Shown here: one piece after another, positions 11,201 through 20,002 of the stretch | How positions within the stretch are numbered: the stretch's first letter is position 1 | How the letters are laid out: the number at the start of each line of letters is the position of its first letter | Assembly (NCBI RefSeq): GCF_015637705.1 | Contig: NZ_JADOBE010000001.1 | Coordinates: 62,001-126,000 of the forward strand | Origin: Pseudomonas sp. N040 | GTDB lineage: Bacteria > Pseudomonadota > Gammaproteobacteria > Pseudomonadales > Pseudomonadaceae | DNA length: 64,000 bases | Direction of reading: 5' to 3' | Notes under the pieces: model-generated | The model's database searches: none | What the model was told of the DNA's origin: nothing | What the model saw: only the letters and a program-made list of their open reading frames with translations | Program-made: the position numbers and the translations under genes

Positions 11201-13006
11201 TCAATACCCCAGGGCAAAGTCCTCTTCCGCCATCTCCATCAGGTTGTTGGCACCTGACAGCATGGCTTCCGCATGCATGCGGGTTCTTGGCAGGATGCGC
11301 GCGTAATAGAAGCGCGCAGTCTGCAGCTTGGCCTTGTAGAAGCCTTCCTCGGCAGTGCCTGCAGCCAGCTTCTCGGCCGCCACACGAGCCATGTCCGCCC
11401 AGAAGTAGGCCAGGCAGACATAACCCGAGTACATCAGGTAATCCACCGATGCCGCGCCGACCTCCTCGCGGTCCTTCATGGCAGCCATGCCAACCTTCAT
11501 GGTCAGGTCGCCCCATTCCTTGTTCAGACTGGCCAGTGGTGCAACCAGATCCTTGATCGCCTCGACTTCGGCGTTGGCCTTGCAGAACGTGTGGACGATC
11601 TTGGTAAACACCTTGAGTGCCGCACCTTGGCTCATGAGGATCTTGCGCCCCAGCAGGTCAAGCGCCTGGATCCCTGTAGTGCCTTCGTACAGCATGGAAA
11701 TCCGGCTGTCACGGACGTTCTGCTCCATGCCCCACTCAGCGATGAAGCCATGCCCGCCGTAGATCTGCACGCCATGGTTGGCCGCCTCAAAACCGACTTC
11801 GGTCATGAATGCCTTGGCAATCGGGGTCAGGAACGCCAGCATTGATTCGGCAGATTTCTTCTCTTCTTCGTCCTGGCTATAGCTGACGATGTCGACCTGC
11901 TTGGCAGCAAAGAAGGCCATTGCCCGATTGCCCTCGGCAAAGGCTTTCATGGTCAGCAGCATGCGGCGCACGTCCGGATGCACAATGATCGGATCGGCAG
12001 CCTTGTCCGGCGCCTTGGGGCCGGTCAGGGAGCGCATCTGCAAACGATCGCGGGCGTATTTCAGGCCGCCCTGGAAGGCCAGTTCGGCATGAGCGATCCC
12101 CTGCAGCGCGGTACCCAGGCGGGCAGTGTTCATGAAGGTGAACATGCAGTTCAGGCCTTTGTTGGCCTGGCCGATCAGGTAACCCGTGGCTTCGTCGAAG
12201 TTCATCACGCAGGTTGCATTGCCGTGGATGCCCATCTTGTGCTCGATCGAGCCGCAGTTGACACCGTTGCGCACTCCGATCCCACCATCAGCACCCGGCA
12301 GGAACTTGGGAACGATGAACAGCGAAATGCCCTGTGTGCCCTGCGGGGCGTCGGGCAGGCGCGCCAGGACGATATGGACAATATTGTCGGCCATGTCATG
12401 TTCACCGGCCGAAATGAATATCTTGGTGCCGCTAACCTTGTAGGTGCCATCCGCCTGCGGCACTGCCTTGGTACGCAGCATGCCGAGGTCGGTACCGCAA
12501 TGCGCTTCGGTAAGGCACATGGTGCCGGTCCACTCGCCGGACACCAGCTTGGGCAGGAAGGTAGCTTTCTGCTCGTCTGTACCGTGCGCCATCAGGGTAT
12601 TCATGCAGCCATGCGACAGCCCGGGGTACATACCCCACGACCAGTTGGCTTCGCCGATCATTTCACTCATGACCAGGCCGAGCGACTCGGGCAAGCCCTG
12701 GCCGCCATGTTCGACATGCAGCGCCAGGCTTGGCCAGCCGCCTTCGACGAACTGCTTGTAGGCTTCCTTGAAGCCGGTCGGGGTTTTAACACCGGACTCG
12801 CTCCAGGTGCAGCCTTCAAGGTCGCCAACACGATTCAGCGGTGCCAGAACCTGCTCACAAAACTTGGCGCCTTCTTCAAGAATGGCGTCAACCATGTCCG
12901 GAGTAGCCTCTTCGCAGCCCGGGAGGCTCTGATAGTGCGCTTCATAACCAAGCAGTTCGTCACGGACAAAACGAATATCGCGCAGGGGGGCCTTGTAGTC
13001 AGGCAT
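11201..13006 (-). CDS. Acyl-CoA dehydrogenase, large FadE-type, PsrA-like operator upstream
   Basis: This is the paralogue of the gene at 7842-9620 (601 residues, same architecture) and should oxidise acyl-CoA to enoyl-CoA in beta-oxidation. It has [25 protein letters not shown] and the catalytic-Glu segment [14 protein letters not shown], plus the C-terminal extension. The ATG at 13006 ([13 protein letters not shown]) aligns with its paralogue and has GAGG upstream. About 110 bp upstream lies a strong sigma-70 promoter overlapped by two CAAAC-N4-GTTTG-like operators, suggesting repression by PsrA and induction by long-chain acyl-CoA. The sister gene lacks this control. Confidence 0.94.
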   Translation of the reverse strand: MPDYKAPLRDIRFVRDELLGYEAHYQSLPGCEEATPDMVDAILEEGAKFCEQVLAPLNRVGDLEGCTWSESGVKTPTGFKEAYKQFVEGGWPSLALHVEHGGQGLPESLGLVMSEMIGEANWSWGMYPGLSHGCMNTLMAHGTDEQKATFLPKLVSGEWTGTMCLTEAHCGTDLGMLRTKAVPQADGTYKVSGTKIFISAGEHDMADNIVHIVLARLPDAPQGTQGISLFIVPKFLPGADGGIGVRNGVNCGSIEHKMGIHGNATCVMNFDEATGYLIGQANKGLNCMFTFMNTARLGTALQGIAHAELAFQGGLKYARDRLQMRSLTGPKAPDKAADPIIVHPDVRRMLLTMKAFAEGNRAMAFFAAKQVDIVSYSQDEEEKKSAESMLAFLTPIAKAFMTEVGFEAANHGVQIYGGHGFIAEWGMEQNVRDSRISMLYEGTTGIQALDLLGRKILMSQGAALKVFTKIVHTFCKANAEVEAIKDLVAPLASLNKEWGDLTMKVGMAAMKDREEVGAASVDYLMYSGYVCLAYFWADMARVAAEKLAAGTAEEGFYKAKLQTARFYYARILPRTRMHAEAMLSGANNLMEMAEEDFALGY

Positions 13007-13102
13007 AGCAGTTAACCTCAGCGGAAGTTTGCAGGTTGGCGACCAACAGCGTGGTCGGCATGTCAGTAGGTTTAACGCCTGAGCACGAAATGCGGCAAGC
13101 AA

Positions 13103-13130
13103 TCAAACAGGCGTTTGAAACATACGTTTA
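13103..13130. promoter_or_regulatory. Two overlapping PsrA-like operators
   Basis: A perfect 16-bp interrupted palindrome TCAAAC-AGGC-GTTTGA (13103-13118) is followed, sharing two bases, by GAAAC-ATAC-GTTTA (13117-13130). Both fit the published Pseudomonas PsrA pattern (G/C)AAAC-N2-4-GTTT(G/C), the first exactly and the second with one mismatch. They cover the -10 and start-site region of the promoter reading into the acyl-CoA dehydrogenase at 13006. Confidence 0.75.
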
Positions 13131-13147
13131 CGCCACCCCCTTGTCAA
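13119..13147 (-). promoter_or_regulatory. Sigma-70 promoter of second acyl-CoA dehydrogenase
   Basis: On the minus strand a perfect TTGACA (13142-13147) is followed by a 17-bp spacer and TATGTT (13119-13124). Predicted transcription would start near 13112 inside the operator palindrome, leaving a leader of about 105 nt. Confidence 0.75.
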
Positions 13148-13405
13148 GCGCCGACATGGCGCTGCCTGCAACCCTGCTGTGCGGATACGTGACCCTCGGG
13201 GCGGGATCGTGAGCATGCATAACCCGTTGATTCGAGGCCTGCGCAGGCCCGAACCAGGGGATATCGAAGGTTTCCCTTGCGGTTTTTATGTGTAGCTGCA
13301 GCCTGCCGTTCGTCGACTGGCGCACCGCCAGCTTGCGTTAGCGGGCAAAGACCGGAACTGCCCAACCGAATCGCCAGGCTACGCGGGGCTATGCGTGCGC
13401 CGAAC
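13148..13405. other. Gap without a gene between the dehydrogenase promoter and bioD
   Basis: Together with the promoter and operators the gene-free stretch is about 400 bp (13007-13405). The rest holds a 14-bp perfect palindrome GGCCTGCGCAGGCC (13236-13249) and no convincing reading frame, tRNA or terminator. Short open frames on the minus strand have no recognisable protein content. Confidence 0.5.
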
Positions 13406-14095
13406 TCAGCGCGGAAGGCCGAGTGGCTGCAAAGTCAGGCGCTCTGCCACCGCGGCGGCGCTAACCTGCACCAGTCGCGGCACATAACCCAGGCATGGCG
13501 CCGGCAAGCGCTCTTCAAGAGTGGCGCAGATCTCATCCAGACAGGACGCCTGCGGGTCGACCACATTGGCTACCCAGCCGGCCAACTGCAAGCCATCCGC
13601 AACAATTGCCTCGGCGCTGAGCAGGGCATGATTGATGCACCCCAGGCGAATGCCGACCACCAGTATCACCGGCAGGCCCAGCGCAACCGCCAGATCAGAG
13701 AGGGAATCAGTGCCGCCCAACGGCACCCGCCAGCCGCCAGCGCCCTCCACCAGGGTGAAATCAGCCTGCAGATCCAGTACCTGCCGAATCGGGGCGAGCA
13801 GTGCCGGAATACTCAGCAGCACCCCGGCCTGCCGGGCCGCCAGATGTGGCGCAATGGCCGGGGCAAAGGCAAACGGATTGACCTGGGCATAGTCGAGCGC
13901 AATCGAGCATTCGGCCTGCAGAGCCAGGGCATCCGCATTGCGCAGGCCTTGCGCGCTGACCTCGCAACCCGAGGCCACCGGCTTCACCGCAGCAGTCGTC
14001 AATCCGGCGCGCCGCGCCGCATGCAGCAGGCCCGCGGCAATGGTGGTCTTGCCAACCTCGGTATCGGTCCCCGTGACGAAAAATCCGCTGGGCAT
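13406..14095 (-). CDS. bioD: Dethiobiotin synthetase
   Basis: BioD closes the ureido ring of dethiobiotin from 7,8-diaminopelargonate, CO2 and ATP, the penultimate step of biotin synthesis. The P-loop TGTDTEVGKT is at residues 8-17, followed by AVKPVASG and the VEGAGGWRVPL loop. The ATG at 14095 begins 2 bp after the bioC TGA (14098-14100), consistent with translational coupling; the TTG at 14101 in the same frame is less likely. It is the last gene of bioB-F-H-C-D. No clear terminator follows it. Confidence 0.95.
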   Translation of the reverse strand: MPSGFFVTGTDTEVGKTTIAAGLLHAARRAGLTTAAVKPVASGCEVSAQGLRNADALALQAECSIALDYAQVNPFAFAPAIAPHLAARQAGVLLSIPALLAPIRQVLDLQADFTLVEGAGGWRVPLGGTDSLSDLAVALGLPVILVVGIRLGCINHALLSAEAIVADGLQLAGWVANVVDPQASCLDEICATLEERLPAPCLGYVPRLVQVSAAAVAERLTLQPLGLPR

Positions 14096-14097
14096 GT

Positions 14098-14907
14098 TCA
14101 ATCCGCCTTCTGCAGGACGCCATACACGACCTGATAAGTCGCCGGCAGCCCCTGTTGTTCACGCAAGCCTTCGTAGGCATCCACCAGCGCGCGGATGCGG
14201 GCGCGGCCGGTAAGCCCGCCGGGGCGTCCCGGATTCAGGTTGTGCGCACCCAAGGCCTTGAGCTCACCGGTGAGCTGGCGCAGGTCGGTGAAGTGCAGCA
14301 GCTCGGCACGTCGCTGCAACTGCAGGATTTGCAGACCACTGGCTGCGCACAGCCGCTGGTAATCCTCGAAGTGGCGAAAGCGATTGACGTGCACCAGGCC
14401 ATCCACAGCCTGCCAGCTATCGCGCAACTCCTGCAGGGTACCCACGCACAGGCTGCTGAACGCCAGGATACCGCCAGGCTCGAGTACGCGCCGCGCCTCG
14501 CCGAGCACCGCGGCAAAATCGCCGCACCACTGCAGCGCCAGGCTACTGAAAATCAGCTGCTGACTGGCCGAACGCAACGGCAGGCGCTCCGCATCGCCAC
14601 CGATGAAATGCACCGCGCCGCCCAGCTTCCGGGCATGCACGAGCATGCCTTCGGCGATATCCAGCGCACTGCCACTCGCCTGCGGAAAACGGCTGGCCAG
14701 GGCGCGACTGAAATAACCGGTGCCACAGCCCAGGTCGAGCCAGCGCTGCGGCGCGCAATGTGCCGGCAAACTGTCGAGCAGTTGCTGGCCGACCTTGCGC
14801 TGCAAGGCAGCCACCGCGTCGTAGCTACCCGCCGCACGGGAAAAGGACGCCGCCACCTGGCGCTTGTCCGGTAGCAAGTTCTGCGGTGTCTGCAGCAGGT
14901 CAGTCAT
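14098..14907 (-). CDS. bioC: Malonyl-ACP O-methyltransferase
   Basis: BioC methylates malonyl-ACP with SAM, disguising it so that fatty acid synthase can build pimeloyl-ACP methyl ester. The 269-residue class I methyltransferase has motif [16 protein letters not shown] and [10 protein letters not shown] further on. The ATG at 14907 was chosen because [19 protein letters not shown] is the normal N terminus and it overlaps the bioH stop by 8 bp. The longer open frame upstream is out-of-phase coding of bioH and is not used. Confidence 0.95.
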   Translation of the reverse strand: MTDLLQTPQNLLPDKRQVAASFSRAAGSYDAVAALQRKVGQQLLDSLPAHCAPQRWLDLGCGTGYFSRALASRFPQASGSALDIAEGMLVHARKLGGAVHFIGGDAERLPLRSASQQLIFSSLALQWCGDFAAVLGEARRVLEPGGILAFSSLCVGTLQELRDSWQAVDGLVHVNRFRHFEDYQRLCAASGLQILQLQRRAELLHFTDLRQLTGELKALGAHNLNPGRPGGLTGRARIRALVDAYEGLREQQGLPATYQVVYGVLQKAD

Positions 14908-15634
14908 CCTTGGCCTCGCTGAGAAACGCCTGGATGGCCGCCGCCACTTCATGCGGGCGCTCCAGTACAAACGCGTGGCCGGCCGACGCCAGCACGCCCA
15001 CTTCGATATCCGGCTGCAAGCCCAGCAATGCACTGCTCACGGTCTCCGGCACCAGTGCATCGTCAGCCGCCAGCAGGTGCAACTGCGGTCCGCGAAACTG
15101 CTGCAGGGCCTGGCGCGTATCCAGTGCCGCCAGCAGGTCCAGCCCGGCCAGCAGGAACTCCGCGCGCGGCATGGGTGCGCTGGCGGCCAGCAGGCGCCCC
15201 AAGGCGCGTGGTTCGCCCGCGCCCTGCGCGCAGAGCAAGGCAAAGCGTTTCAGGGTCGATCCCGCATCGGCCTGACAGCCTTGACGGAAAGCCGCGAAGG
15301 TGGCCGCCGGCATAGCCTCTGGCCAGTCGGCCCGGGCGACGAAACAGGCATTGCTGGCCAGCGTGACCAGCCCGCAGCAATGCTCGCCGCGGCGCGCCGC
15401 GAGGCTGGCGGCCAGCATGCCCCCGAGCGACCAGCCGCCCAGCCAGCAATCCTGCGGCAGGCTGGTATCCAGCTCTTCCAGCCACTCATCCGGATCCGCA
15501 CTGGCAAGCGCGGGCAGTGCTTCAACGTGCACGTGCAGGCGCTCATTCAAGCCTTGCAGGGCTGCCGCCAGCGGTTCCAGCGGCGCACTGCCGAGCCCCC
15601 AGCCCGGAAGCAGGATCAGCCGATCACGCATCAT
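14900..15634 (-). CDS. bioH: Pimeloyl-ACP methyl ester carboxylesterase
   Basis: BioH removes the methyl group installed by BioC, releasing pimeloyl-ACP for BioF. It is a 244-residue alpha/beta hydrolase with the nucleophile elbow GGWSLGG, a C-terminal Asp (AADDALVPE) and His (ASAGHAF) completing the triad. It overlaps bioF upstream by up to 11 bp and bioC downstream by 8 bp. Two adjacent ATG codons (15634 and 15631) are possible starts. Confidence 0.94.
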   Translation of the reverse strand: MMRDRLILLPGWGLGSAPLEPLAAALQGLNERLHVHVEALPALASADPDEWLEELDTSLPQDCWLGGWSLGGMLAASLAARRGEHCCGLVTLASNACFVARADWPEAMPAATFAAFRQGCQADAGSTLKRFALLCAQGAGEPRALGRLLAASAPMPRAEFLLAGLDLLAALDTRQALQQFRGPQLHLLAADDALVPETVSSALLGLQPDIEVGVLASAGHAFVLERPHEVAAAIQAFLSEAKDD

Positions 15635-16802
15635 TCACCTCGGGCGCAAGCAATGGCCAGCATTCGGCCAGCGCCTGCAACAGGCGCTCAAGCTGCGCCT
15701 CACTGTGCGCCGCGGACAGCGTCACGCGCAGGCGCGCACTGCCGGCCGGCACCGTTGGCGGACGAATCGCACCCACCAGGATTCCGCGCTGCCTGAGCAG
15801 GGCGGACAGCTGCATGGCCCGCTGGCTGTCGCCGATCAGGATCGGCTGGATCGGTGTCGGGCTGTCCAGCAACTGCAGGCCGATCTCGCTGGCGCCCTGG
15901 CGGAAACGTGCGATCAACCGCTGCAGATGCTCGCGGCGCCAGCCTTCGCGGCGCAGCAGCTCGAGGCTTTTCAGGGTGGCACAGGCCAGGGCCGGCGGCT
16001 GGCTGGTGGTATAGATATAGGGCCGGGCGAACTGGATCAGTGTCTCGATCAGCTCCTCGCTACCGGCAACGAAGGCGCCCGCCGTGCCGAAACCCTTGCC
16101 CAGGGTGCCAACCAGCACCTGCACATCATCCAGGCCCAGGCCGAAGTGCTCGACGATGCCGCCGCCGCTGGCTCCCAGCGGGCCGAAGCCATGGGCGTCA
16201 TCGACCATCATCCAGGCGTCTTTCTGCCTCGCGGCAGCACACAGCGCCGGCAGGTCGGCCAGATCACCGTCCATGCTGAACACGCCGTCAGTGACCACCA
16301 GGGTATTACCGCTGGCCTTGTCCAGCCGGCTGGCCAGGCTGCGCGCATCGTTGTGCAGGTAGCGCGAGAAGCGCGCGCCGCTGAGCAGGCCGGCATCCAG
16401 CAGCGAGGCATGGTTGATGCGGTCTTCCAGCACCGTATCGCCCTGCCCGACCAGCGCGGTCACAGCTGCCAGGTTGGCCATGTAGCCGGTGGAAAACAGC
16501 AACGCGCGCGGCCGCCCGGTGAACTCGGCCAGGGCCTCCTCCAGCGCGTGGTGCGGCGTGCTGTGGCCGATCACCAGGTGCGAGGCGCCACCGCCAACGC
16601 CCCACCTGTCCGCACCCTGCTGCAGTGCGCGGATCACCTCGGGGTGACTCGCCAGGCCCAGGTAGTCGTTGGAACAGAAGGCCAGCAACGGTTTGCCGTC
16701 GACCACCACCTCCGGCCCCTGCGGGCTTTCCAGCAAGGGCCGCAGGCGAAACAGGTGGGCGGCGTGGCGTTCGGCGAGGCGGGAGGCGAGATCAAAGCTC
16801 AT
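15624..16802 (-). CDS. bioF: 8-amino-7-oxononanoate synthase
   Basis: BioF is a PLP enzyme that condenses pimeloyl-ACP (or CoA) with L-alanine to give 8-amino-7-oxononanoate. The 392-residue protein carries the alpha-oxoamine synthase features: [15 protein letters not shown] near the N terminus, [11 protein letters not shown], and the PLP lysine in [13 protein letters not shown]. The start is ATG 16802, with a 92-bp gap to bioB that holds two hairpin repeats. It is the second gene of the operon. Confidence 0.97.
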   Translation of the reverse strand: MSFDLASRLAERHAAHLFRLRPLLESPQGPEVVVDGKPLLAFCSNDYLGLASHPEVIRALQQGADRWGVGGGASHLVIGHSTPHHALEEALAEFTGRPRALLFSTGYMANLAAVTALVGQGDTVLEDRINHASLLDAGLLSGARFSRYLHNDARSLASRLDKASGNTLVVTDGVFSMDGDLADLPALCAAARQKDAWMMVDDAHGFGPLGASGGGIVEHFGLGLDDVQVLVGTLGKGFGTAGAFVAGSEELIETLIQFARPYIYTTSQPPALACATLKSLELLRREGWRREHLQRLIARFRQGASEIGLQLLDSPTPIQPILIGDSQRAMQLSALLRQRGILVGAIRPPTVPAGSARLRVTLSAAHSEAQLERLLQALAECWPLLAPEVNDA

Positions 16803-16812
16803 GGCAAAATCC

Positions 16813-16886
16813 GGTGGATAACCGCAAGCGGGTTATCCACCCTACATAAGGCTGGCGTAGGGTGGATGACGCAAAGCTCATCCACC
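16813..16886. repeat. GTAGGGTGG-family repeat between bioB and bioF (two hairpins)
   Basis: Two adjacent hairpins: GGTGGATAACC/GGTTATCCACC (16813-16841) ending in CCACCCTAC, then GTAGGGTGGATGA/TCATCCACC (16857-16886). They occupy almost all of the bioB-bioF gap and belong to the same family as the copies near 43.9, 44.8, 50.5 and 59.4 kb. Confidence 0.7.
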
Positions 16887-16894
16887 AACTGGTT

Positions 16895-17950
16895 TCAGAC
16901 CGCGGCGTTGTAGAACAGCTTGGAATCGCGTTGCTCGAGCAGGGCCTGCTCGATCGCCGCCTGATGCACCTCGTCGGCGTGCTCCTCGCGCTCCTCGGGC
17001 TTGATGCCGAGCCGGGCAAACAGCTGCATGTCCTTGTCCGCCTGCGGATTGGCGGTGGTCAGCAGTTTCTCGCCGTAGAAGATCGAGTTGGCGCCGGCCA
17101 GGAAGGCCAGGGCCTGCATCTGCTCGTTCATCTGCTCGCGGCCGGCGGAGAGGCGCACGTGGGACTTCGGCATCATGATCCGCGCCACCGCGAGCATGCG
17201 GATAAAGTCGAACGGATCGACATCCTGCTCCTCGGCCAACGGCGTGCCCTTGACCTTGACCAGCATGTTGATCGGCACCGACTCCGGATGTTCCGGCAAG
17301 TTGGCCAGCTGGATCAGCAGACCGGCGCGGTCGTCCAGCGACTCGCCCATGCCGAGGATGCCACCGGAGCAGATCTTCATGCCCGCCTCGCGTACATAGC
17401 CCAGGGTCTGCAGACGCTCGCTGTAGGTGCGGGTGGTGATGATATTGCCGTAGAACTCCGGCGAGGTATCCAGATTGTGGTTGTAGTAGTCGAGGCCGGC
17501 CTCGGCCAGTGCCCGGGTCTGTTCCTGGTCGAGCTTGCCGAGGGTCATGCAGGTTTCCAGGCCCATGGCCTTGACCCCTTCAACCATCTTCAGCACATAC
17601 GGCATGTCCTTGGCCGACGGATGCTTCCACGCAGCGCCCATGCAGAACCGGGTCGAACCGATGGCCTTGGCCTCGGCAGCCGCCTCCAGCACCTTCTGCA
17701 CCTCCATCAGCTTCTCTTTATCCAGCCCGGTGTTGTAGTGACCGGACTGTGGACAGTACTTGCAGTCTTCCGGGCAGGCGCCAGTCTTGATCGACAGCAG
17801 GGTCGAGACCTGCACGCGGTTGGCATCGAAGTGCTGGCGGTGCACGCCCTGCGCCTGGAACAGCAGGTCATTGAACGGCTGCTCGAACAGGGCACGCACT
17901 TCGGCGAGATTCCAGTCATGGCGAAGCGAAGGAGAATGGGTAGCGCTCAT
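16895..17950 (-). CDS. bioB: Biotin synthase (radical SAM)
   Basis: BioB inserts sulfur into dethiobiotin, the last step of biotin synthesis, using a [4Fe-4S] radical-SAM cluster and a [2Fe-2S] sulfur donor. The CxxxCxxC cluster ligands are C59, C63 and C66 ([17 protein letters not shown]). The start ATG 17950 gives [14 protein letters not shown] and 351 residues, with GAGGAG upstream. It is first in the bioBFHCD cluster, and its upstream region is largely filled by a MITE-like element starting 33 bp before the ATG. bioA is not in this window. Confidence 0.97.
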   Translation of the reverse strand: MSATHSPSLRHDWNLAEVRALFEQPFNDLLFQAQGVHRQHFDANRVQVSTLLSIKTGACPEDCKYCPQSGHYNTGLDKEKLMEVQKVLEAAAEAKAIGSTRFCMGAAWKHPSAKDMPYVLKMVEGVKAMGLETCMTLGKLDQEQTRALAEAGLDYYNHNLDTSPEFYGNIITTRTYSERLQTLGYVREAGMKICSGGILGMGESLDDRAGLLIQLANLPEHPESVPINMLVKVKGTPLAEEQDVDPFDFIRMLAVARIMMPKSHVRLSAGREQMNEQMQALAFLAGANSIFYGEKLLTTANPQADKDMQLFARLGIKPEEREEHADEVHQAAIEQALLEQRDSKLFYNAAV

Positions 17951-17982
17951 GGCGACTCCTCGGATGGAACAGACAGCGCCTG

Positions 17983-18130
17983 CTAGCAGGCCGTTGAAAA
18001 ATGTTGGCGAGGCAGCCGAGACAAGGCGAAAACAGGCGAGAAAGCGCAGTTTACGAGTGGTAAATGAGCATTTCGAGCCTGTTTTCAACGCCGTATCGGC
18101 AACGCAGGTAGTTTTTCAACGGCCTGCTAG
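17983..18130. mobile_element. MITE-like 148-bp element with 19-bp perfect terminal inverted repeats
   Basis: The left end CTAGCAGGCCGTTGAAAAA (17983-18001) is the exact reverse complement of the right end (18112-18130). The interior has no transposase and no convincing gene. CTAG at both extremities may be part of the inverted repeat or a duplicated target. It fills the divergent bioB/comF intergenic region. Confidence 0.7.
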
Positions 18131-18172
18131 GCTGGACGCAACATGGATGGCCGGCATAGTCAGGGAAGCTGT

Positions 18173-18907
18173 ATGAGCTGTCAACCCAGCAGGATGAATA
18201 CGGTTTACAAGTGGTTAAATAACAACCAACACTGCCTGCTGTGTGCCCAGCCCGCACACTCGCCCGTGCCGCTCTGCACCGACTGCGAAGTGGAGTTGCC
18301 ATGGCTTGGTCCACACTGCCGCATCTGTGCCATTCCGCTTGCGGCAGAAGGGCTTGCCTGTGGCGAATGCCTGCGCAAACCACCCGCTTTTACGCATGTC
18401 GAAGCTGCCTGGCGCTATCGCTACCCCGTAGACAGCCTGATCACCGGCTTCAAGCACCAGTCGCGCTGGCCGCAGGGACGACTGCTCGCTGAACTGCTGG
18501 CCGCGCACCTGCGGCATGCCTTTGACCACGGCCTGCCGCGCCCCGCCTTCCTGCTGCCAGTCCCGCTGACAAAACGACGCCTGCGCCAGCGTGGCTTCAA
18601 CCAGGCCGGACTGCTGGCCAACTGGCTGGGGCAGGCACTCGAGCTCCCGGTCGAGAGCAGCTGGCTGCTGCGCCTGCAGGATGCCCCAGCCCAGCAGCAA
18701 CTGGACGCCGCGGCGCGCAAACGCAATCTGCGCCAGGCATTCGGCCTTGCCGGCCATGCACGCATAACCGGCCAGCACCTGGCACTGGTGGATGACGTCA
18801 TGACCACCGGGGCTACCGCCGAAGCGGCGGCACGGCTGCTTATAAAGGCCGGGGCCGCGCGCGTCGACCTCTATTGCCTGGCACGCACACCACGGCCCGG
18901 CGACTGA
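18173..18907 (+). CDS. comF: ComF family amidophosphoribosyltransferase-like protein
   Basis: ComF proteins combine an N-terminal zinc finger with a phosphoribosyltransferase fold; in competent bacteria they support DNA uptake or processing, though the biochemical role is unsettled. Four CxxC-type pairs lie in the first 65 residues (CLLC, CTDC, CRIC, CGEC). The PRPP-binding signature LALVDDVMTTGATAEAAA lies near the C terminus. The start ATG 18173 was preferred (GGGAAG upstream) over an in-frame ATG at 18143. It is divergent from bioB and 43 bp ahead of srkA. Confidence 0.92.
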   Translation: MSCQPSRMNTVYKWLNNNQHCLLCAQPAHSPVPLCTDCEVELPWLGPHCRICAIPLAAEGLACGECLRKPPAFTHVEAAWRYRYPVDSLITGFKHQSRWPQGRLLAELLAAHLRHAFDHGLPRPAFLLPVPLTKRRLRQRGFNQAGLLANWLGQALELPVESSWLLRLQDAPAQQQLDAAARKRNLRQAFGLAGHARITGQHLALVDDVMTTGATAEAAARLLIKAGAARVDLYCLARTPRPGD

Positions 18908-18950
18908 CGGCAGCCTGTTACACTCCCGGCCCCTTGCCCGGAGCACGCCC

Positions 18951-19928
18951 ATGTCCCACCCCTTTGCCGCCCTGACCCCCGATCTGGTGCTGGATGCCGT
19001 GGAAAGCCTGGGCTACCTGAGCGATGCCCGCGTGCTGGCCCTCAACAGCTACGAAAACCGCGTGTACCAGGTCGGCATCGAGGACGCGACGCCGTTGATT
19101 GCCAAGTTCTATCGCCCGGATCGCTGGAGCGATGCGGCAATCCGCGAGGAACATGCCTTCAGCGCCGAACTGGCCGAATGCGACATTCCGGTGGTGGCGC
19201 CACTCATGCGCGACGGCGAGACCCTGTTCACGCACGCCAGTTTCCGCTTCGCCCTGTTCCCGCGGCGCGGTGGCCGCGCACCGGAGCCGGGCAACCTGGA
19301 GCAGCTGTACCGCCTCGGCCAGCTGCTCGGCCGCCTGCACGGGGTCGGTGCGACCAAGCCGTTCCTGCACCGCGAAAGCCTGACCGTGGCCAATTTCGGG
19401 CACGCTTCGCTGGCCACCCTGCTGGACGGCAACTTCATTCCGCGCAGCCTGCTGCCCGCCTACGAGTCGGTGGCGCGCGACCTGCTCAAGCGCCTCGACG
19501 AGCTGTTCGCCCGCGTGCGCTACACCTCGATTCGCCTGCACGGTGACTGCCACCCGGGCAACCTGCTGTGCCGTGATGACAGTTTCCATATCGTCGATCT
19601 CGACGACTGCCGCATGGGACCGGCCCTGCAGGACCTGTGGATGATGATCGGGGGTGGCGAACGGCACGAACGGCTCAGCCAGCTGGCCGAACTGATTGAC
19701 GGTTACCAGGAATTCCACGACTTCGACAGCCGCGAACTGCCGCTCCTCGAAGGCCTGCGCAGCCTGCGCCTGATCCACTACAGCGCCTGGCTGGCACGGC
19801 GCTGGGATGACCCGGCCTTTCCCATGAGCTTTCCCTGGTTCGGCAGCGAGCGCTACTGGGGCGAGCAGATCCTGATCCTGCGCGAACAGCTGGCAGCGCT
19901 GGACGAAGAGCCATTGCGCCTGTTCTAG
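18951..19928 (+). CDS. srkA: Stress response kinase A (YihE family)
   Basis: SrkA/YihE is a cytoplasmic aminoglycoside-phosphotransferase-fold Ser/Thr kinase that in E. coli protects against stress-induced death. The 325-residue product matches the family length. The catalytic loop is LHGDCHPGNLL and the metal-binding segment is HIVDLDDCRMGPALQDLW. The ATG at 18951 follows a short AT-richer stretch containing TTACACT (18918-18924), a possible -10. Substrates are unknown. Confidence 0.92.
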   Translation: MSHPFAALTPDLVLDAVESLGYLSDARVLALNSYENRVYQVGIEDATPLIAKFYRPDRWSDAAIREEHAFSAELAECDIPVVAPLMRDGETLFTHASFRFALFPRRGGRAPEPGNLEQLYRLGQLLGRLHGVGATKPFLHRESLTVANFGHASLATLLDGNFIPRSLLPAYESVARDLLKRLDELFARVRYTSIRLHGDCHPGNLLCRDDSFHIVDLDDCRMGPALQDLWMMIGGGERHERLSQLAELIDGYQEFHDFDSRELPLLEGLRSLRLIHYSAWLARRWDDPAFPMSFPWFGSERYWGEQILILREQLAALDEEPLRLF

Positions 19929-20002
19929 GCGCCTGCCCCGGGTGGAGCGGTCGCGTTTCTCGGCCTTGCCCGACCACCGCGACTAAAACTGAGGCCTAGG
20001 CG

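Noticed and set aside
11978..13015. 345-codon + strand frame opposite the second acyl-CoA dehydrogenase
   Set aside because: Same reason; the minus-strand gene is complete and recognisable.
13144..13365. 73-codon minus-strand frame upstream of the second dehydrogenase
   Set aside because: No ribosome binding site, overlaps the promoter, composition unlike neighbouring genes.
15300..16913. 537-codon + strand frame opposite bioF/bioH
   Set aside because: Crosses two real genes on the other strand and has Arg/Gln-rich shadow composition.
18051..18383. 110-codon minus-strand frame over the MITE and comF start
   Set aside because: Crosses the right end of the inverted-repeat element and comF; no protein-like content.
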